NCBI GenBank assembly: GCA_902799665.1
Contig: CADCBK010000004.1
Location: 13,588 to 77,587, forward strand
DNA from: an uncultured Spirochaetaceae bacterium
Lineage (GTDB): Bacteria > Spirochaetota > Spirochaetia > Treponematales > Treponemataceae
Reading direction: 5' to 3'
DNA: 64,000 nucleotides
Shown: in pieces, positions 15,701-24,679 of the stretch
How the letters are laid out: every line of letters starts with the position of its first letter
Position numbering within the stretch: position 1 is the stretch's first letter
Translations under genes and position numbers: made by a program
The notes under the pieces: generated by a model
Database searches by the model: none
Seen by the model: only the letters and a program-made list of their open reading frames with translations
What the model was told of the DNA's origin: nothing

Positions 15701-17294
15701 CAACTTGGAGCTGGTTCAAATCACAAGCTTCGGCTGCGGACTGGACGCCGTCACAGCCGACCAGGTTGACGAAATCCTTAAGAGCAAGGGCCGCATGTAC
15801 ACGCTGATTAAGATTGACGAAGGCTCAAACCTTGGAGCGGTCCGCATCCGCATCCGCAGCCTTATCGCCGCCGTAAAGGCCCACGAGCGAAACCACACGC
15901 GTCCCGAATACAAGTCGGCCGCCTACAAGCGCCAAGTCTTTACAAAGGAGATGCGCTACAAGCACACAATCATCGCTCCGCAAATGTCTCCGATTCACTT
16001 TAGGCTTGTGCAAAAAGCCTTTAACTGTTCGGGCTACAAGTTTGAGGTTCTTGACGCGGTCGACCCCAAGGCCGTTGAGACAGGATTGAAGTTTGTCAAC
16101 AACGACGCCTGCTATCCTTCGATTTTGGTCGCGGGCCAAATGATCTCCGCGCTTGAGTCTGGAAAGTACGACCTTAACAACACTTCGCTTATCATCACGC
16201 AGACCGGAGGCGGCTGCCGCGCGACAAACTACATCGGCTTTATCCGCCGCGCCCTTAACGACGCGGGCTGGTCCAACATTCCGGTATTGTCTTTGAGCGC
16301 GCAGGGCTTTGAGAAAAATCCTGGCTTTAAGATTACGCTTCCGCTTTTGCACCGCGCCCTTATGTCTATAATGATAGGCGACGTTTTGATGCGCGTCCTT
16401 TACCGCACGCGGCCCTACGAAAAAGTTCCGGGCAGCGCCAACGCTCTTTACGAAAAGTGGAACGCCCGCGCCGAAAAGCAGTTGGAGTCCCTTTCGCTCC
16501 ACGGCTACCACAAATTGCTTAAGAACATCATAAAGGATTTTGACGCGCTTCCGCTTTTGCCGGTAAAAAAGCCGCGCGTCGGCGTTGTCGGAGAAATTTT
16601 GGTCAAGTTCCATCCGACGGCCAACAACAACATTGTCGAGACGATAGAAAAGGAAGGCGCCGAATGCGTCATGCCGGACTTGGCGGACTTCTTCTTCTAC
16701 TCGTTCAGCACCGGCATTTTCCGCCACGAGCAGCTGGCCTTCCCAAAAAAGACGGAGCGAAACGCAAAGCTCTTTGTTTGGTTCATGGAACTTTACCGCC
16801 GCGACATGAAGCGCTTTTTGAAGAAGTCGCGCCGCTTTGACGCTCCGTCGTCGATTTACGACTTGATGAAGGGCGTTGACGACATCGTTCAGCTTGGAAA
16901 CATCACCGGCGAAGGCTGGTTCTTGACGGCCGAAATGGTCGAGCTTATCCACACGGGCGTTCCAAGCATCGCCTGCGTCCAGCCCTTCGCGTGTCTTCCC
17001 AACCACGTAACCGGAAAGGGAATGATAAAGGAGCTTCGCCGCCGCTATCCCGGAACGAACATTAGCGCGATAGACTACGATCCCGGCTCCAGCGAAGTCA
17101 ACCAGTTGAACCGCTTGAAGCTTTTGCTTTCAAACGCGCCTGCCGGAAAGCATCCCGACGAAACGCCCAAGGGAAAGATTTGGACGCCTGACGGCGAGGT
17201 GGAGCCGCAAGTGCATTTGGCCGAAGGCGCGGTCTTTGTGGACCCGGAGCCGGTCGCCGCAAGCGACGTTCCGCCGGTCTTGGACGCCAATTAA
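12720..17294 (+). CDS. 2-hydroxyacyl-CoA dehydratase activase-type ATPase fused to dehydratase-like domain
   Basis: A 1524-residue member of the BadF/BadG/BcrA/HgdC family. Two ASKHA ATPase domains lie in tandem, starting FGIDVGSTTVK (about residue 19) and FLGLDSGSTTTK (about 348). Each has the Cys pair that in HgdC binds the shared [4Fe-4S] cluster: NGTCAGGTGAF with RCGVF, and NEACSSGCGSF with RCTVF. One chain could thus mimic the HgdC homodimer. A Cys-rich RRCGKCQNNC segment, a DUF2229 domain and an HgdB-like domain follow. Such proteins are thought to drive ATP-dependent low-potential electron transfer in anaerobes. No separate dehydratase subunits are nearby, so the substrate is unknown. 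The next gene starts 22 bp downstream. Confidence 0.85.
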   Translation: MEFAESATFKKIIDPIRFGIDVGSTTVKVAALGQNDELLYSAYERHRADIRSTIISVVNNALDSLEKQCPEGAEQTLSVKVTGSGGLAVSQWLNVPFIQEVIAATTAVRKIIPQTDVVIELGGEDAKITYFKGGVEQRMNGTCAGGTGAFIDQMAALLETDAAGLNKLAAGATTIYPIAARCGVFAKTDVQPLINEGARREDIAASIYQAVVTQTISGLACGKPIRGKVAFLGGPLHFMEQLRQRFIETLKLKDDEIIVPENSQLFVAQGAAYSAERKFACGPDGKEFNFPTIAAFRESLKNLVGAELHEVQRLEPLFKSEEELKEFRERHASEKALRGDLDAAKGPVFLGLDSGSTTTKAVLTDIDGRILWNFYTANAGNPVDIAVKTLKDLYARLPKDVYIARAVSTGYGEALFQAALGVDAGEVETITHFRAADFFVPGVEFLLDIGGQDMKCLRMKDGAISSIQLNEACSSGCGSFLDNFARTMGMDVREFSQKALTAQQPVDLGSRCTVFMNSRVKQAQKEGATVADISAGLSYSVIKNALFKVIKLRRASDIGTKVVVQGGTFNNDAVLRAFEKISGVNVFRPDVAGLMGAYGSALIACDQWRDLMAPKPGEPEGTVHDVRTGLASLEELENFHVDLDLRRCGKCQNNCLLTINTFTTKDKDGKEVSRAFVTGNRCERGAELGEKVSVIDASNKEASRLDGSDAAEIPNLFAWKYKRVFDYTPLPLQDAPMGEVGIPRVLNMYENYPLWFTFFTKLGFRVRLSPRSTRSVYEKGLESIPSESVCYPGKISHGHVESLLKAGVKFIFYPCAPYEKQEDTGAGNHYNCPIVTSYPEVLRNNIDALRQDSSILYLDPFLPIYDKNRLAYRLFEELHPHFSQITFDKVMRAVDEAWKEQEKFRKEIQQKGEEALERIITLGVHGIVLSGRPYHLDPEINHGIPEMINGLGLAVFTEDAVAHLGSIERPLRITDQWVYHNRLYRAAAFVSGMPNLELVQITSFGCGLDAVTADQVDEILKSKGRMYTLIKIDEGSNLGAVRIRIRSLIAAVKAHERNHTRPEYKSAAYKRQVFTKEMRYKHTIIAPQMSPIHFRLVQKAFNCSGYKFEVLDAVDPKAVETGLKFVNNDACYPSILVAGQMISALESGKYDLNNTSLIITQTGGGCRATNYIGFIRRALNDAGWSNIPVLSLSAQGFEKNPGFKITLPLLHRALMSIMIGDVLMRVLYRTRPYEKVPGSANALYEKWNARAEKQLESLSLHGYHKLLKNIIKDFDALPLLPVKKPRVGVVGEILVKFHPTANNNIVETIEKEGAECVMPDLADFFFYSFSTGIFRHEQLAFPKKTERNAKLFVWFMELYRRDMKRFLKKSRRFDAPSSIYDLMKGVDDIVQLGNITGEGWFLTAEMVELIHTGVPSIACVQPFACLPNHVTGKGMIKELRRRYPGTNISAIDYDPGSSEVNQLNRLKLLLSNAPAGKHPDETPKGKIWTPDGEVEPQVHLAEGAVFVDPEPVAASDVPPVLDAN

Positions 17295-17316
17295 AGGAAC
17301 AAAAAGGAGCGCTAGG

Positions 17317-18747
17317 GTGGAGCGAAAAGTTTTTGTAAAAAGCATTTTTCTTTTTCTTGCCGTTTTGATTTTTGCCGCGGCCGGCTCTTTTGCCGAATGG
17401 AATTCCTTTGACATTCCTGATTCGGCGGAAGTCAGAAGCCAAGCCTCGCGCGATTGGTTTGAGTCTCCGCTTGACGTTGTCCGCGGCCTTAATTCCGAAA
17501 TCAGAAGCAACCAAATCGGAACGCAATTTCAAATCCGCTTGGAAGAGCAGCAGGACGTTTTTTTAATCATCGTCGCTCCAAAAAGCCAGATGAAAGTCGA
17601 CGTTTACGAAAGCAAGGGCGTTAGAAGCGCGGTCGAGGATTCCTACAATTTGGACAGCCCCGGCTCTTGGCTTTTGGTCCGCTCAAAAAAAGACGGCTCG
17701 CCGGTTTCTGTCCGTTATTACTTTGCCAAGGACGCGGGCGTTTACGTCCAGTTTAGGCCCAACCAAGAGGGCAGGTCGTCTTTGGCCGACATGGTCATTT
17801 TTGACAATTACGCCGCGCGCGGAGTTCCGCTTGGAACGCCATTCTCGACTTTTTACACCGCTTCCTTCGCGAAAATCCAGGCTCTTACAAAAAACAATTT
17901 GCCTTGGGCTTCGGTAGAGCCAAAGACGGGCCTTTATGACGACACGCTTGTGATGGTTCAAAGCATAAAGCCTTTGCTTGGCAAGATTTCCTACGAGGAC
18001 GACGCGGCCTACAACGAAGAGGGAAAGCCTGTTTCAATTAAGAACGGACAGGCCCGCTACGTTCCCGAAAACTTGCGGAAAAAGCTTACGCTTTCTTCGG
18101 CGGGCTTTGTGAAATGGATTTGCGACGGAATCGTGGAGCCGCTTGCCGGAAGCTACTTAAAGTTAAAGCCGCTTGTCCAGCCGACATTTGAAGTGAATCC
18201 AACCGGCTCAAAGGGAGTCATGGCGGCGAAATACAGCGCGAGCTTTAGCCTTGACTGGACGCGCAATTTGGCCGCGGCGGTTTTGAGCGTCCGAAACAAC
18301 AAAACGATTTTGTACAAGGATTCGGGCGTTGACATTTCAATCGAGCCCTTTGCCGTCCGATGGACCGACAAGGGCTTTCAAAACGCCGCCGGCTACATCG
18401 CCAACACCGGCTACCGCGTTCAATACCTAAAGCCGCTTCTTTACGTTTTGGCGACGCGCTATCCCCAATACTTTTATCTTGCCGCCATCAGGCAAACAGT
18501 TCGCGGAAAGAACGGAAACGAGTACAGCGTCTTTAACGACGCGGCGGCGATTTTCCCGTACTTTGACTCGGACGGAAAATTCAAGGCCGTCGTTTTTTAT
18601 GACGGCATCGAATATTCATTGCAGCAGTTCTGCGCTTCGTTTGAAAAGTCGCAGGACTCTTTTGTTCACTTGGTCAGGGTAAAGGCCTCGTCAAAGTTTT
18701 ATCCGCAAGAACCCGCGAAGGAAAGTGAAGATGATAGAAGGAATTAA
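17317..18747 (+). CDS. secreted protein of unknown function
   Basis: The 476-residue product starts at GTG 17317, chosen because AAGGAG lies 7 bp upstream and the signal peptide (VFVKSIFLFLAVLIFAAAGSFAEW) begins there. The mature part is of mixed alpha/beta character and rich in Tyr, Phe and Asp; I recognise no domain. It is likely periplasmic or outer-membrane associated, since there is no lipobox. It lies between the activase gene and a HAD hydrolase gene whose start overlaps its last codons, so the genes are probably co-transcribed. Confidence 0.7.
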   Translation: MERKVFVKSIFLFLAVLIFAAAGSFAEWNSFDIPDSAEVRSQASRDWFESPLDVVRGLNSEIRSNQIGTQFQIRLEEQQDVFLIIVAPKSQMKVDVYESKGVRSAVEDSYNLDSPGSWLLVRSKKDGSPVSVRYYFAKDAGVYVQFRPNQEGRSSLADMVIFDNYAARGVPLGTPFSTFYTASFAKIQALTKNNLPWASVEPKTGLYDDTLVMVQSIKPLLGKISYEDDAAYNEEGKPVSIKNGQARYVPENLRKKLTLSSAGFVKWICDGIVEPLAGSYLKLKPLVQPTFEVNPTGSKGVMAAKYSASFSLDWTRNLAAAVLSVRNNKTILYKDSGVDISIEPFAVRWTDKGFQNAAGYIANTGYRVQYLKPLLYVLATRYPQYFYLAAIRQTVRGKNGNEYSVFNDAAAIFPYFDSDGKFKAVVFYDGIEYSLQQFCASFEKSQDSFVHLVRVKASSKFYPQEPAKESEDDRRN

Positions 18748-19402
18748 GGTAATCGCCTTTGACATTGACGGCACTCTTTATCCAGCGTATAGGCTGAACG
18801 TTCGCATCATCGGCCACTTTTTTTCTTATGCCAGGGAGTTCCTTCATTTTGGCTTGGTCCGCCGCCAGTTAAGGAAGACCGCGCCGCTTCCGAATTTGTT
18901 TGAGTACCAGGCCAGGCTTTTGGCAAAGCGCCTTAAGGTGGACTCTGAAACCGCGCAAAAAATTCTTGACGACATGGCCTACGCAGGGCTTGCAAAATAT
19001 TTTAAGAACATCAAGACCTACGAAGACGTTTACGAAACTTTTGAAAAGCTAAAGAAGGCCGGATACAGGCTGGCCCTGCTTTCGGACTTTCCGCCTGAAC
19101 AAAAGGGCGAGCTGTGGGGCTTGAAGCCTTTTTGCGACAAAATCCTTTCAACAGAAAAAATCGGCGCCTTAAAGCCGTCTAAATATCCGTTTGGAGTCTT
19201 GGCAATGGAGTTGGGGGTAAAGCCCCAAGAAATTCTTTACGTGGGCAACAGCGCCAAGTATGATGTGTTGGGAGCGAAAAACGCTGGAATGAAAACGGCT
19301 TACCTTGAACCTTTGTGGCGAAGGCTATTCCATAAGCCGTTGAGGGAAGCGGACATTTCGTTCAGTAATTATCGACAGTTTCAAGAAATTGCGCTAAAAT
19401 AA
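18731..19402 (+). CDS. HAD-family hydrolase
   Basis: The 223-residue product carries HAD motif I (AFDIDGTLYP), motif II (LLSDFP), motif III Lys in LKPSKYPFG and motif IV ILYVGNSAKYDVLGAKNAG. In motif IV the usual GD is GN, but the second Asp is kept. A helical cap lies between motifs I and II. Phosphatase activity on a small phosphorylated metabolite is expected; the substrate cannot be told. The ATG at 18731 follows GAAGGA and overlaps the previous gene by 17 bp, suggesting translational coupling. The long coiled-coil gene follows after 22 bp. Confidence 0.85.
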   Translation: MIEGIKVIAFDIDGTLYPAYRLNVRIIGHFFSYAREFLHFGLVRRQLRKTAPLPNLFEYQARLLAKRLKVDSETAQKILDDMAYAGLAKYFKNIKTYEDVYETFEKLKKAGYRLALLSDFPPEQKGELWGLKPFCDKILSTEKIGALKPSKYPFGVLAMELGVKPQEILYVGNSAKYDVLGAKNAGMKTAYLEPLWRRLFHKPLREADISFSNYRQFQEIALK

Positions 19403-19424
19403 AAGTCACTCTGGGTGGGGAAAA

Positions 19425-22400
19425 ATGGAAATAGTTTTAATTCTTATCGCTGTATTGATTTCTACAGGAATCGCGTACGCCCTTAGGTACGCGGATCGCG
19501 ACAACAATTCAATGGACAAGGTCAAGCGCTACGCCGACAAGCGCCAAGAGGATTTGGGGAAATTCATAGACTTGCGCGTTCAAAACCTGCGCTCGGCGGC
19601 GGCGGAACTGGAGACGAAAAAAGACCAGGCTGTGGCCACGGTCAAGCGCCTTGCCCAAGAGATGGAAGGCTATCAAAGAATCATCGCCAGCGTTCAAAAG
19701 GACAAAAGCGCGGCGGAGCAAATCGAGCAGAAAGTGAATAATTACGGCAAGGCTATAACTGAGCTTAGCGAAATGACCGCCGCGGTGGAAGAAAACCTTA
19801 AGCGCGTAAAGCAAGAAGGCTTGGTTGTTGACGCCGTTCGCGCCCGCATCAAGGAAAACGCCGACAGCATAGATAAAATCGCAAAGCGCATTCCAAGCGT
19901 TGTCAGCGACTTTGAGAAAGTCAACGCCCAGCAATTGCGCCTTGTCGGCGCCGACATGCTTAAAAAAGTCGACGAGCGCGTGGCCGACGTTAAGAGCCGC
20001 GCCGAACAGCTTGATTCCACCACAAAAGAGGCTGTCAAGCAAAACCAGGAAGTCTTAAAGTCAATCAATTCTTCCGTCAACGGAATTTACGCCTCGGCCG
20101 CCGAAAAGGTGAAGAAGCTTGAGGACGAGGCGTTTGCGAAACTTTCCGAGCAGGCCAAGAAGCGCGTCGAAGATTACAAGGCCGAGATTCGCTCAAGCGG
20201 CCAGCAGGTGATAAACGAATTCAACGCCGACATTAATGACAAGATTAAGGGCGCCCGCCAAGAGACAGAAAAAACGCTTGGCGAAATCAGGGCCGCCAAC
20301 GACGCCTCCATCTCGGAACTGCAGGCAAAAACCATAAGCCGCGTCAACGAGGTAAAGAAGCTGACCGACGAATCCCTTGGAGGCATCAAGGCTTCTGTCA
20401 GCAAGTACGCCGCGGAAATCAAGGCCAGCGTGAATTCAACCTTGTCCGAAACAAAGAAAACCGCCGAAGAGCTTTCTCGCGAAAGCGCTGGAAACGGAAA
20501 GGCGCTTGAAGGAATCCGCTTGAGCCTGCAAAATCAAATGGAAGACATTCAGGAAAAATATGACGGAATGTATTCCGACTTGGCGGAAAAAATTCAGGAA
20601 AAGGAAAAAGCCGCTTACGAAAAGTACACCGACGCGGCCAAGGCTCATATCGAAAGCTACAAGAATTCCGTCAACGAAAAGGTCGAAACCTACAAGGCCG
20701 GCATCACCGAAAAAATCGCCGGAATGCAGGAGACGATAAAGAAAACCGTCGCCGACCTTAAGGAGCATACTGTCGCCGCGTCCCATGACGCCAAAGAGCA
20801 GATTGCCGAACTTAAAGCGGTCAGCGCCGCCGCCATTGAGGAGGCTAAGGTTTGCCGCGCCACGGTTGAGGAATGGAACAAGCAGTCTGGCGATCAAATC
20901 GCTGATTACGAAAAGAAGGTCAACGACAAGTTCGCGGAAGTTTCGGCCATGCTTAACGATGCGGTCAAGAAGGCGATCGCCAGCTACGACGAGCGGCAAA
21001 TCAACGCGATGACCGAGCTTGACAGCGACTTGGAGAAATACAAGAAGGACATGCTCTACAGATTCTCCAAGCTTGAAACAAGCGGCGGCGACGTTGACGG
21101 TTTGGAAAAGACCTTGCGCAAGTCAATGTCCGAGACAGAGAAGCGCGTCTTTGACGACTTTAAGGCTTTTGTTGACGCCCAGAAAAAACAGCAGTCTGAA
21201 TTTGAGGCGAAGATTGCGGAAGACTCCAGCAAGCTTTCAACTCAGATTCAGGAAATCGAAAGCGCGATGGACGACTTGCGCAAAGAGGCCGTCAGCAAGA
21301 CTTCTGAAAAACTCACAAGCTTTGAAAATTCTTTTGAGATTGACATTAAAAACCGCGGCGACGCCATTGACGAAAAGCTTAACGCTTGGAAGCAGGGCTT
21401 TGACGACAAAATCCTTGGCTTTCAAAACGGCTACGAGAGCGAGCGCATTGAGGTTGAGGAAAGATACAACGATTCGCTTAAGGAGCGCTTGGCCGCTTTT
21501 GAAAAGAAGTTTGAGGATCAAGTCAAGAAGACCGCGATGGCCGTTCAAACAAGCCAAAGCGATTTGAAGGAACAGCTTTCCGAAATCCGCGAAAACATCA
21601 AGGAGTTTTCTAAGTCTTATAAAGCCGAAATGCAAGAGACGCTTTCTGAAAGCGGCGCTGAAATCGACGAAAAGACAAAGCAGTTTGAGGCGGAAATCGA
21701 GGAAAAGGTTTCAAAAATGCAAGAGACGGTTTTGTCCGACTTGGAGAAATTCAAGCAGGACAGCGAGACCCAGCAGCAGCTTAGCGTCGCCACAATAGAA
21801 ACCGCTTTGGCGGACTTTAGCTCATGGAAGGAAAAATTCGCCCGCCAGCTTGCCGACTCCAACAAGATTTTTGAGGACAGCCTTGAGGAATTTAAGGAGA
21901 CGTCAAAGGCCAAGCAAAACGACGCCCAGCTTTTTGTCAACGATTCCTTTGAGGAATTTAGAAACGACGCGCTTGGCCGCCAGCAGGAGATTTTGGATTC
22001 CGTTGACGAGTTTAAGGAAAGCGTTGAAAGCCGCCAGCAGGAAATTGAGGAAAAAATCGAAAGCCTTGACTCAAAGACCAGCTCTTCTCTTGATGAGTAC
22101 CAAGAAAAGTCAGAGTCCATTTTGGCGCAATTGCAGGATATGTACGAGAACATGCTTGAGTCAACCGAAGAGCGCGTGCGAAACCAAAACGACTCCAGCG
22201 AAAAGAAGCTTAAGGCGCTTTCCGCCGAGCTTGAAAAGACAAGCAACGAAAACCGCAAGCGGCAGACAGAATTGATTTTGCAAATGCAAAACGATTCCAA
22301 TGACTTGCAGACAAGAATTGACGACTTGCAAAAAGAGCTTAACGGCGTTATGAGCCAAATGAAGAATTATGACACCGCCAACGAAATGAAACGGCAGCTT

Positions 22401-23231
22401 GACGTCAAGATTTCTGAAATCGCCGGAAGCTTTGAGCGGCTTAAGGATTTCCAAAAGACCGCTGACAACTACAACAAGCAGTATGATAAGCTGATTGCGC
22501 TTGACGACAAGGCTGGCGAGCGCCTTGAGGAATTTAGGATGGGCGGCAAGCAGATTGAAGAGCTTGAGTCAAAGTACAACCGTCTTATGGTTTTGGCCGG
22601 AACGATGGATCAAAAAATCAAGAGTTTGCAAGAAACCAATGACGATTTGCAATCGCTTGAAGTGAAAGTCCGCCAATTCCAGGACAACCTTGCCGGCCTT
22701 AACGTTAAGTACGACCGCATCGACAAAAAGAGCGAGACAATCGACCAAGTCGCCGGCGACGTTGACGAAGCCTTTGAAAACCTTAAGGATTTGGAAAAGC
22801 GCCTGGAGAACGCCACTAGGCAAGTCATGTCTCTTCCTGAAGAAATCAAGGACGCCCAGGACAATGTCGACAGGCTTTTGGAAAACACCAAGCGCATCGA
22901 CAACGCTATGGACAAGTTGAATTCCTTGCAGGAAATCCTTGACGAAACCGAAAAGAGAATTGACAAAGTCACTCGCGACCGCGAGGGAATTGTCAACAGC
23001 GAAAACCGCTTGTCAAAGCTTTCAAAGGACATCGACTCAAAATTCAATACGCTTGAAGACATAACGAAGGCCGAGACTTCAAAGAAGACGGCCAAGTCTT
23101 CTTCTATTACGCCGCGAAAGCGCGAGAATGTAAAGACGCTTAAGCAGCAAGGCTGGCGCATTGAGGAAATCGCTGACAAGCTTAAGTTGTCAGAGTCTGA
23201 AGTTCAATTGATTTTGGACACGGATTTTTAA
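19425..23231 (+). CDS. giant spirochaete coiled-coil protein (SpiroCoCo-like)
   Basis: The 1268-residue product has one N-terminal TM helix (EIVLILIAVLISTGIAYAL) and then over 1100 residues of heptad-rich Glu/Lys/Asp/Ala coiled coil. It ends in a short helix-turn-helix-like motif, VKTLKQQGWRIEEIADKLKLSESEVQLILD. Length, topology and tail fit the SpiroCoCo family of spirochaete coiled-coil proteins as I recall it. It probably forms long rods anchored in the cytoplasmic membrane; a link to cell shape or the flagellar apparatus is speculation. GGTGGGG precedes the ATG. It is the last gene of the run starting at 12720 and converges on ispDF. Confidence 0.8.
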   Translation: MEIVLILIAVLISTGIAYALRYADRDNNSMDKVKRYADKRQEDLGKFIDLRVQNLRSAAAELETKKDQAVATVKRLAQEMEGYQRIIASVQKDKSAAEQIEQKVNNYGKAITELSEMTAAVEENLKRVKQEGLVVDAVRARIKENADSIDKIAKRIPSVVSDFEKVNAQQLRLVGADMLKKVDERVADVKSRAEQLDSTTKEAVKQNQEVLKSINSSVNGIYASAAEKVKKLEDEAFAKLSEQAKKRVEDYKAEIRSSGQQVINEFNADINDKIKGARQETEKTLGEIRAANDASISELQAKTISRVNEVKKLTDESLGGIKASVSKYAAEIKASVNSTLSETKKTAEELSRESAGNGKALEGIRLSLQNQMEDIQEKYDGMYSDLAEKIQEKEKAAYEKYTDAAKAHIESYKNSVNEKVETYKAGITEKIAGMQETIKKTVADLKEHTVAASHDAKEQIAELKAVSAAAIEEAKVCRATVEEWNKQSGDQIADYEKKVNDKFAEVSAMLNDAVKKAIASYDERQINAMTELDSDLEKYKKDMLYRFSKLETSGGDVDGLEKTLRKSMSETEKRVFDDFKAFVDAQKKQQSEFEAKIAEDSSKLSTQIQEIESAMDDLRKEAVSKTSEKLTSFENSFEIDIKNRGDAIDEKLNAWKQGFDDKILGFQNGYESERIEVEERYNDSLKERLAAFEKKFEDQVKKTAMAVQTSQSDLKEQLSEIRENIKEFSKSYKAEMQETLSESGAEIDEKTKQFEAEIEEKVSKMQETVLSDLEKFKQDSETQQQLSVATIETALADFSSWKEKFARQLADSNKIFEDSLEEFKETSKAKQNDAQLFVNDSFEEFRNDALGRQQEILDSVDEFKESVESRQQEIEEKIESLDSKTSSSLDEYQEKSESILAQLQDMYENMLESTEERVRNQNDSSEKKLKALSAELEKTSNENRKRQTELILQMQNDSNDLQTRIDDLQKELNGVMSQMKNYDTANEMKRQLDVKISEIAGSFERLKDFQKTADNYNKQYDKLIALDDKAGERLEEFRMGGKQIEELESKYNRLMVLAGTMDQKIKSLQETNDDLQSLEVKVRQFQDNLAGLNVKYDRIDKKSETIDQVAGDVDEAFENLKDLEKRLENATRQVMSLPEEIKDAQDNVDRLLENTKRIDNAMDKLNSLQEILDETEKRIDKVTRDREGIVNSENRLSKLSKDIDSKFNTLEDITKAETSKKTAKSSSITPRKRENVKTLKQQGWRIEEIADKLKLSESEVQLILDTDF

Positions 23232-23248
23232 GAAACTGAAAGCCGCGG

Positions 23249-24679
23249 TTAGCCTTTGCATAAAAGGCAGATCGCTTCTGTTTCCACCGCTTGGCAAAGA
23301 CCGACGGGCCCCACGCGCTCGCCGGTTTTTGCTTTTACAAAGACTTGATCCGCGCTTACGCCCAAAATGCCGGCGATTGATTGGCGGACCTTTTGGCGGT
23401 GGGGCAAGAATTTTGGCTCTTGCAGCTTTACGACGCAGTCAAGGTTTTGCAATTTCCAGCCGGCGGCGCGGACGTCTTTCCATGCCGCCTTTAAAAGCTT
23501 TGCCGAATCAGCGCCCTTCCACTTGTCGTCTTCGGGCGGGAAGTAGCTTCCGATGTCGCCAAGGGCGGCCGCTCCCAAGAGCGCGTCTGTAATTGCGTGC
23601 AAAAGCGCGTCGCCGTCGGAATGCCCGTCTTCGCCCAAGGCGCACGGAATGACGACGCCGCCGAGAATAAGCGGGCGGCCTTTTACCAAGCGGTGCAAGT
23701 CCGTTCCAAGTCCGACGCGGAAAATTTTTTCTTGCCTGGAATTGGCGGCGGCTTTTTGGCAGGAACGGTATGTCGCTTCGCTAATTTTGCTAGAGGAAAT
23801 GATTTCACTGCGCTCTTGCGAGCGCTGGCAATCAAGGCCCGCGGTGACGTCTTTGGGGTAGGTGATTTTAATGTTTCCTGGCTCGCCGGGAATGACGCGC
23901 GTTTTTTTGCCAGAGTAATTGTCCCAAATTTCAGTGTCGTCGGTAAAGACTTTGGACTTGTCGCATCGGACAGCGGCGGCCGCCTTTTTGTGGCAGCCAA
24001 GAATTTCCGGGAACAAAAAGCCTTGCGGCGTTTGGACTGCGGCCAGCGACGAGCGGGTCAAATGACGCGCGATTCTAGAACTTGAATCCATTTCCTTTTG
24101 CGTTTCAACCGGTTGCAGGGCTGGAACCGCCGCGCCGTATTTTAGGGCGGCGGCGACAGTTTTCTTTACAAGGCTTTGGCTTATAAAGGGCCGCGCTCCG
24201 TCATGGATAAGAACAAGGCGCGGCGGCTTATAGGAACGGTCAAGGCACGCTGCGCTCAAGGCCTTGACTCGTTCCTTTTGTGGCGCGTCAATAATTGTCG
24301 CGCCGCAATGGGCTTGCGGCCTTTTGCAGGCTTTGTCCAAGGCCTTTAAGGCGTTAAAGACCGATTCCTGTCTTGTGTTTCCGCCCGGCGTGAAAATGAC
24401 GTTTATGTCTTGCGTAAGTTCCGCAATCTGGGGATTTTTGTAAAAGGCCTTTTTCGCTTGGGCCAAGCCGTTTTTGGGATGAACCACAACCGCGGTTGAA
24501 AACAATTTTGTTTTTAGAAAAACTAAGGCGGCCTCAGACAAAACTGAGCCGCCGTTTAAGGGCAACCATTCCTTTTTTCCAAGCTCTCCCATTCTTTGCG
24601 AAGAGCCCGCCGCCACCAAGACGAACGCCGCGTTTTGCGGCGCTTTGCCTTTAGTTGTAGTCGTCGTCCTCGTCGTCAA
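23249..24679 (-). CDS. ispDF: bifunctional IspD/IspF enzyme of the MEP isoprenoid pathway
   Basis: The N-terminal half is IspD (CDP-ME synthesis): LVAAGSSQRMG, GGNTRQESV, LIHDGARPF and AVQTPQGFLFPE. The C-terminal half is IspF (MEcPP synthase): GLGTDLHRL and GHSDGDALLHAITDALLG. Known IspDF fusions are near 380-400 residues; this one is 476. Part of the excess is a segment of about 25 residues (HCGATIIDAPQKERVKALS...) between GGNTRQESV and LIHDGARP that is encoded by a copy of the palindromic repeat at 24233-24308. More lies in a linker before IspF. The start overlaps the carD stop by 29 bp, its first codons reading the carD acidic tail in another frame. Confidence 0.92.
   Translation of the reverse strand: MTTRTTTTTKGKAPQNAAFVLVAAGSSQRMGELGKKEWLPLNGGSVLSEAALVFLKTKLFSTAVVVHPKNGLAQAKKAFYKNPQIAELTQDINVIFTPGGNTRQESVFNALKALDKACKRPQAHCGATIIDAPQKERVKALSAACLDRSYKPPRLVLIHDGARPFISQSLVKKTVAAALKYGAAVPALQPVETQKEMDSSSRIARHLTRSSLAAVQTPQGFLFPEILGCHKKAAAAVRCDKSKVFTDDTEIWDNYSGKKTRVIPGEPGNIKITYPKDVTAGLDCQRSQERSEIISSSKISEATYRSCQKAAANSRQEKIFRVGLGTDLHRLVKGRPLILGGVVIPCALGEDGHSDGDALLHAITDALLGAAALGDIGSYFPPEDDKWKGADSAKLLKAAWKDVRAAGWKLQNLDCVVKLQEPKFLPHRQKVRQSIAGILGVSADQVFVKAKTGERVGPVGLCQAVETEAICLLCKG
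24231..24308. repeat. palindromic repeat, copy 2, inside the ispD coding region
   Basis: Same two-hairpin element as copy 1, same length, 68 of 76 bases identical. It is translated in frame on the minus strand as about 25 extra residues of IspD, without stop codons. It opens with the same TAGGAACGG as the other copies. Confidence 0.88.

Noticed and set aside
15825..17006. 393-codon open frame opposite the activase gene
   Set aside because: Antisense shadow of a conserved coding region with no motifs, ribosome-binding site or promoter.
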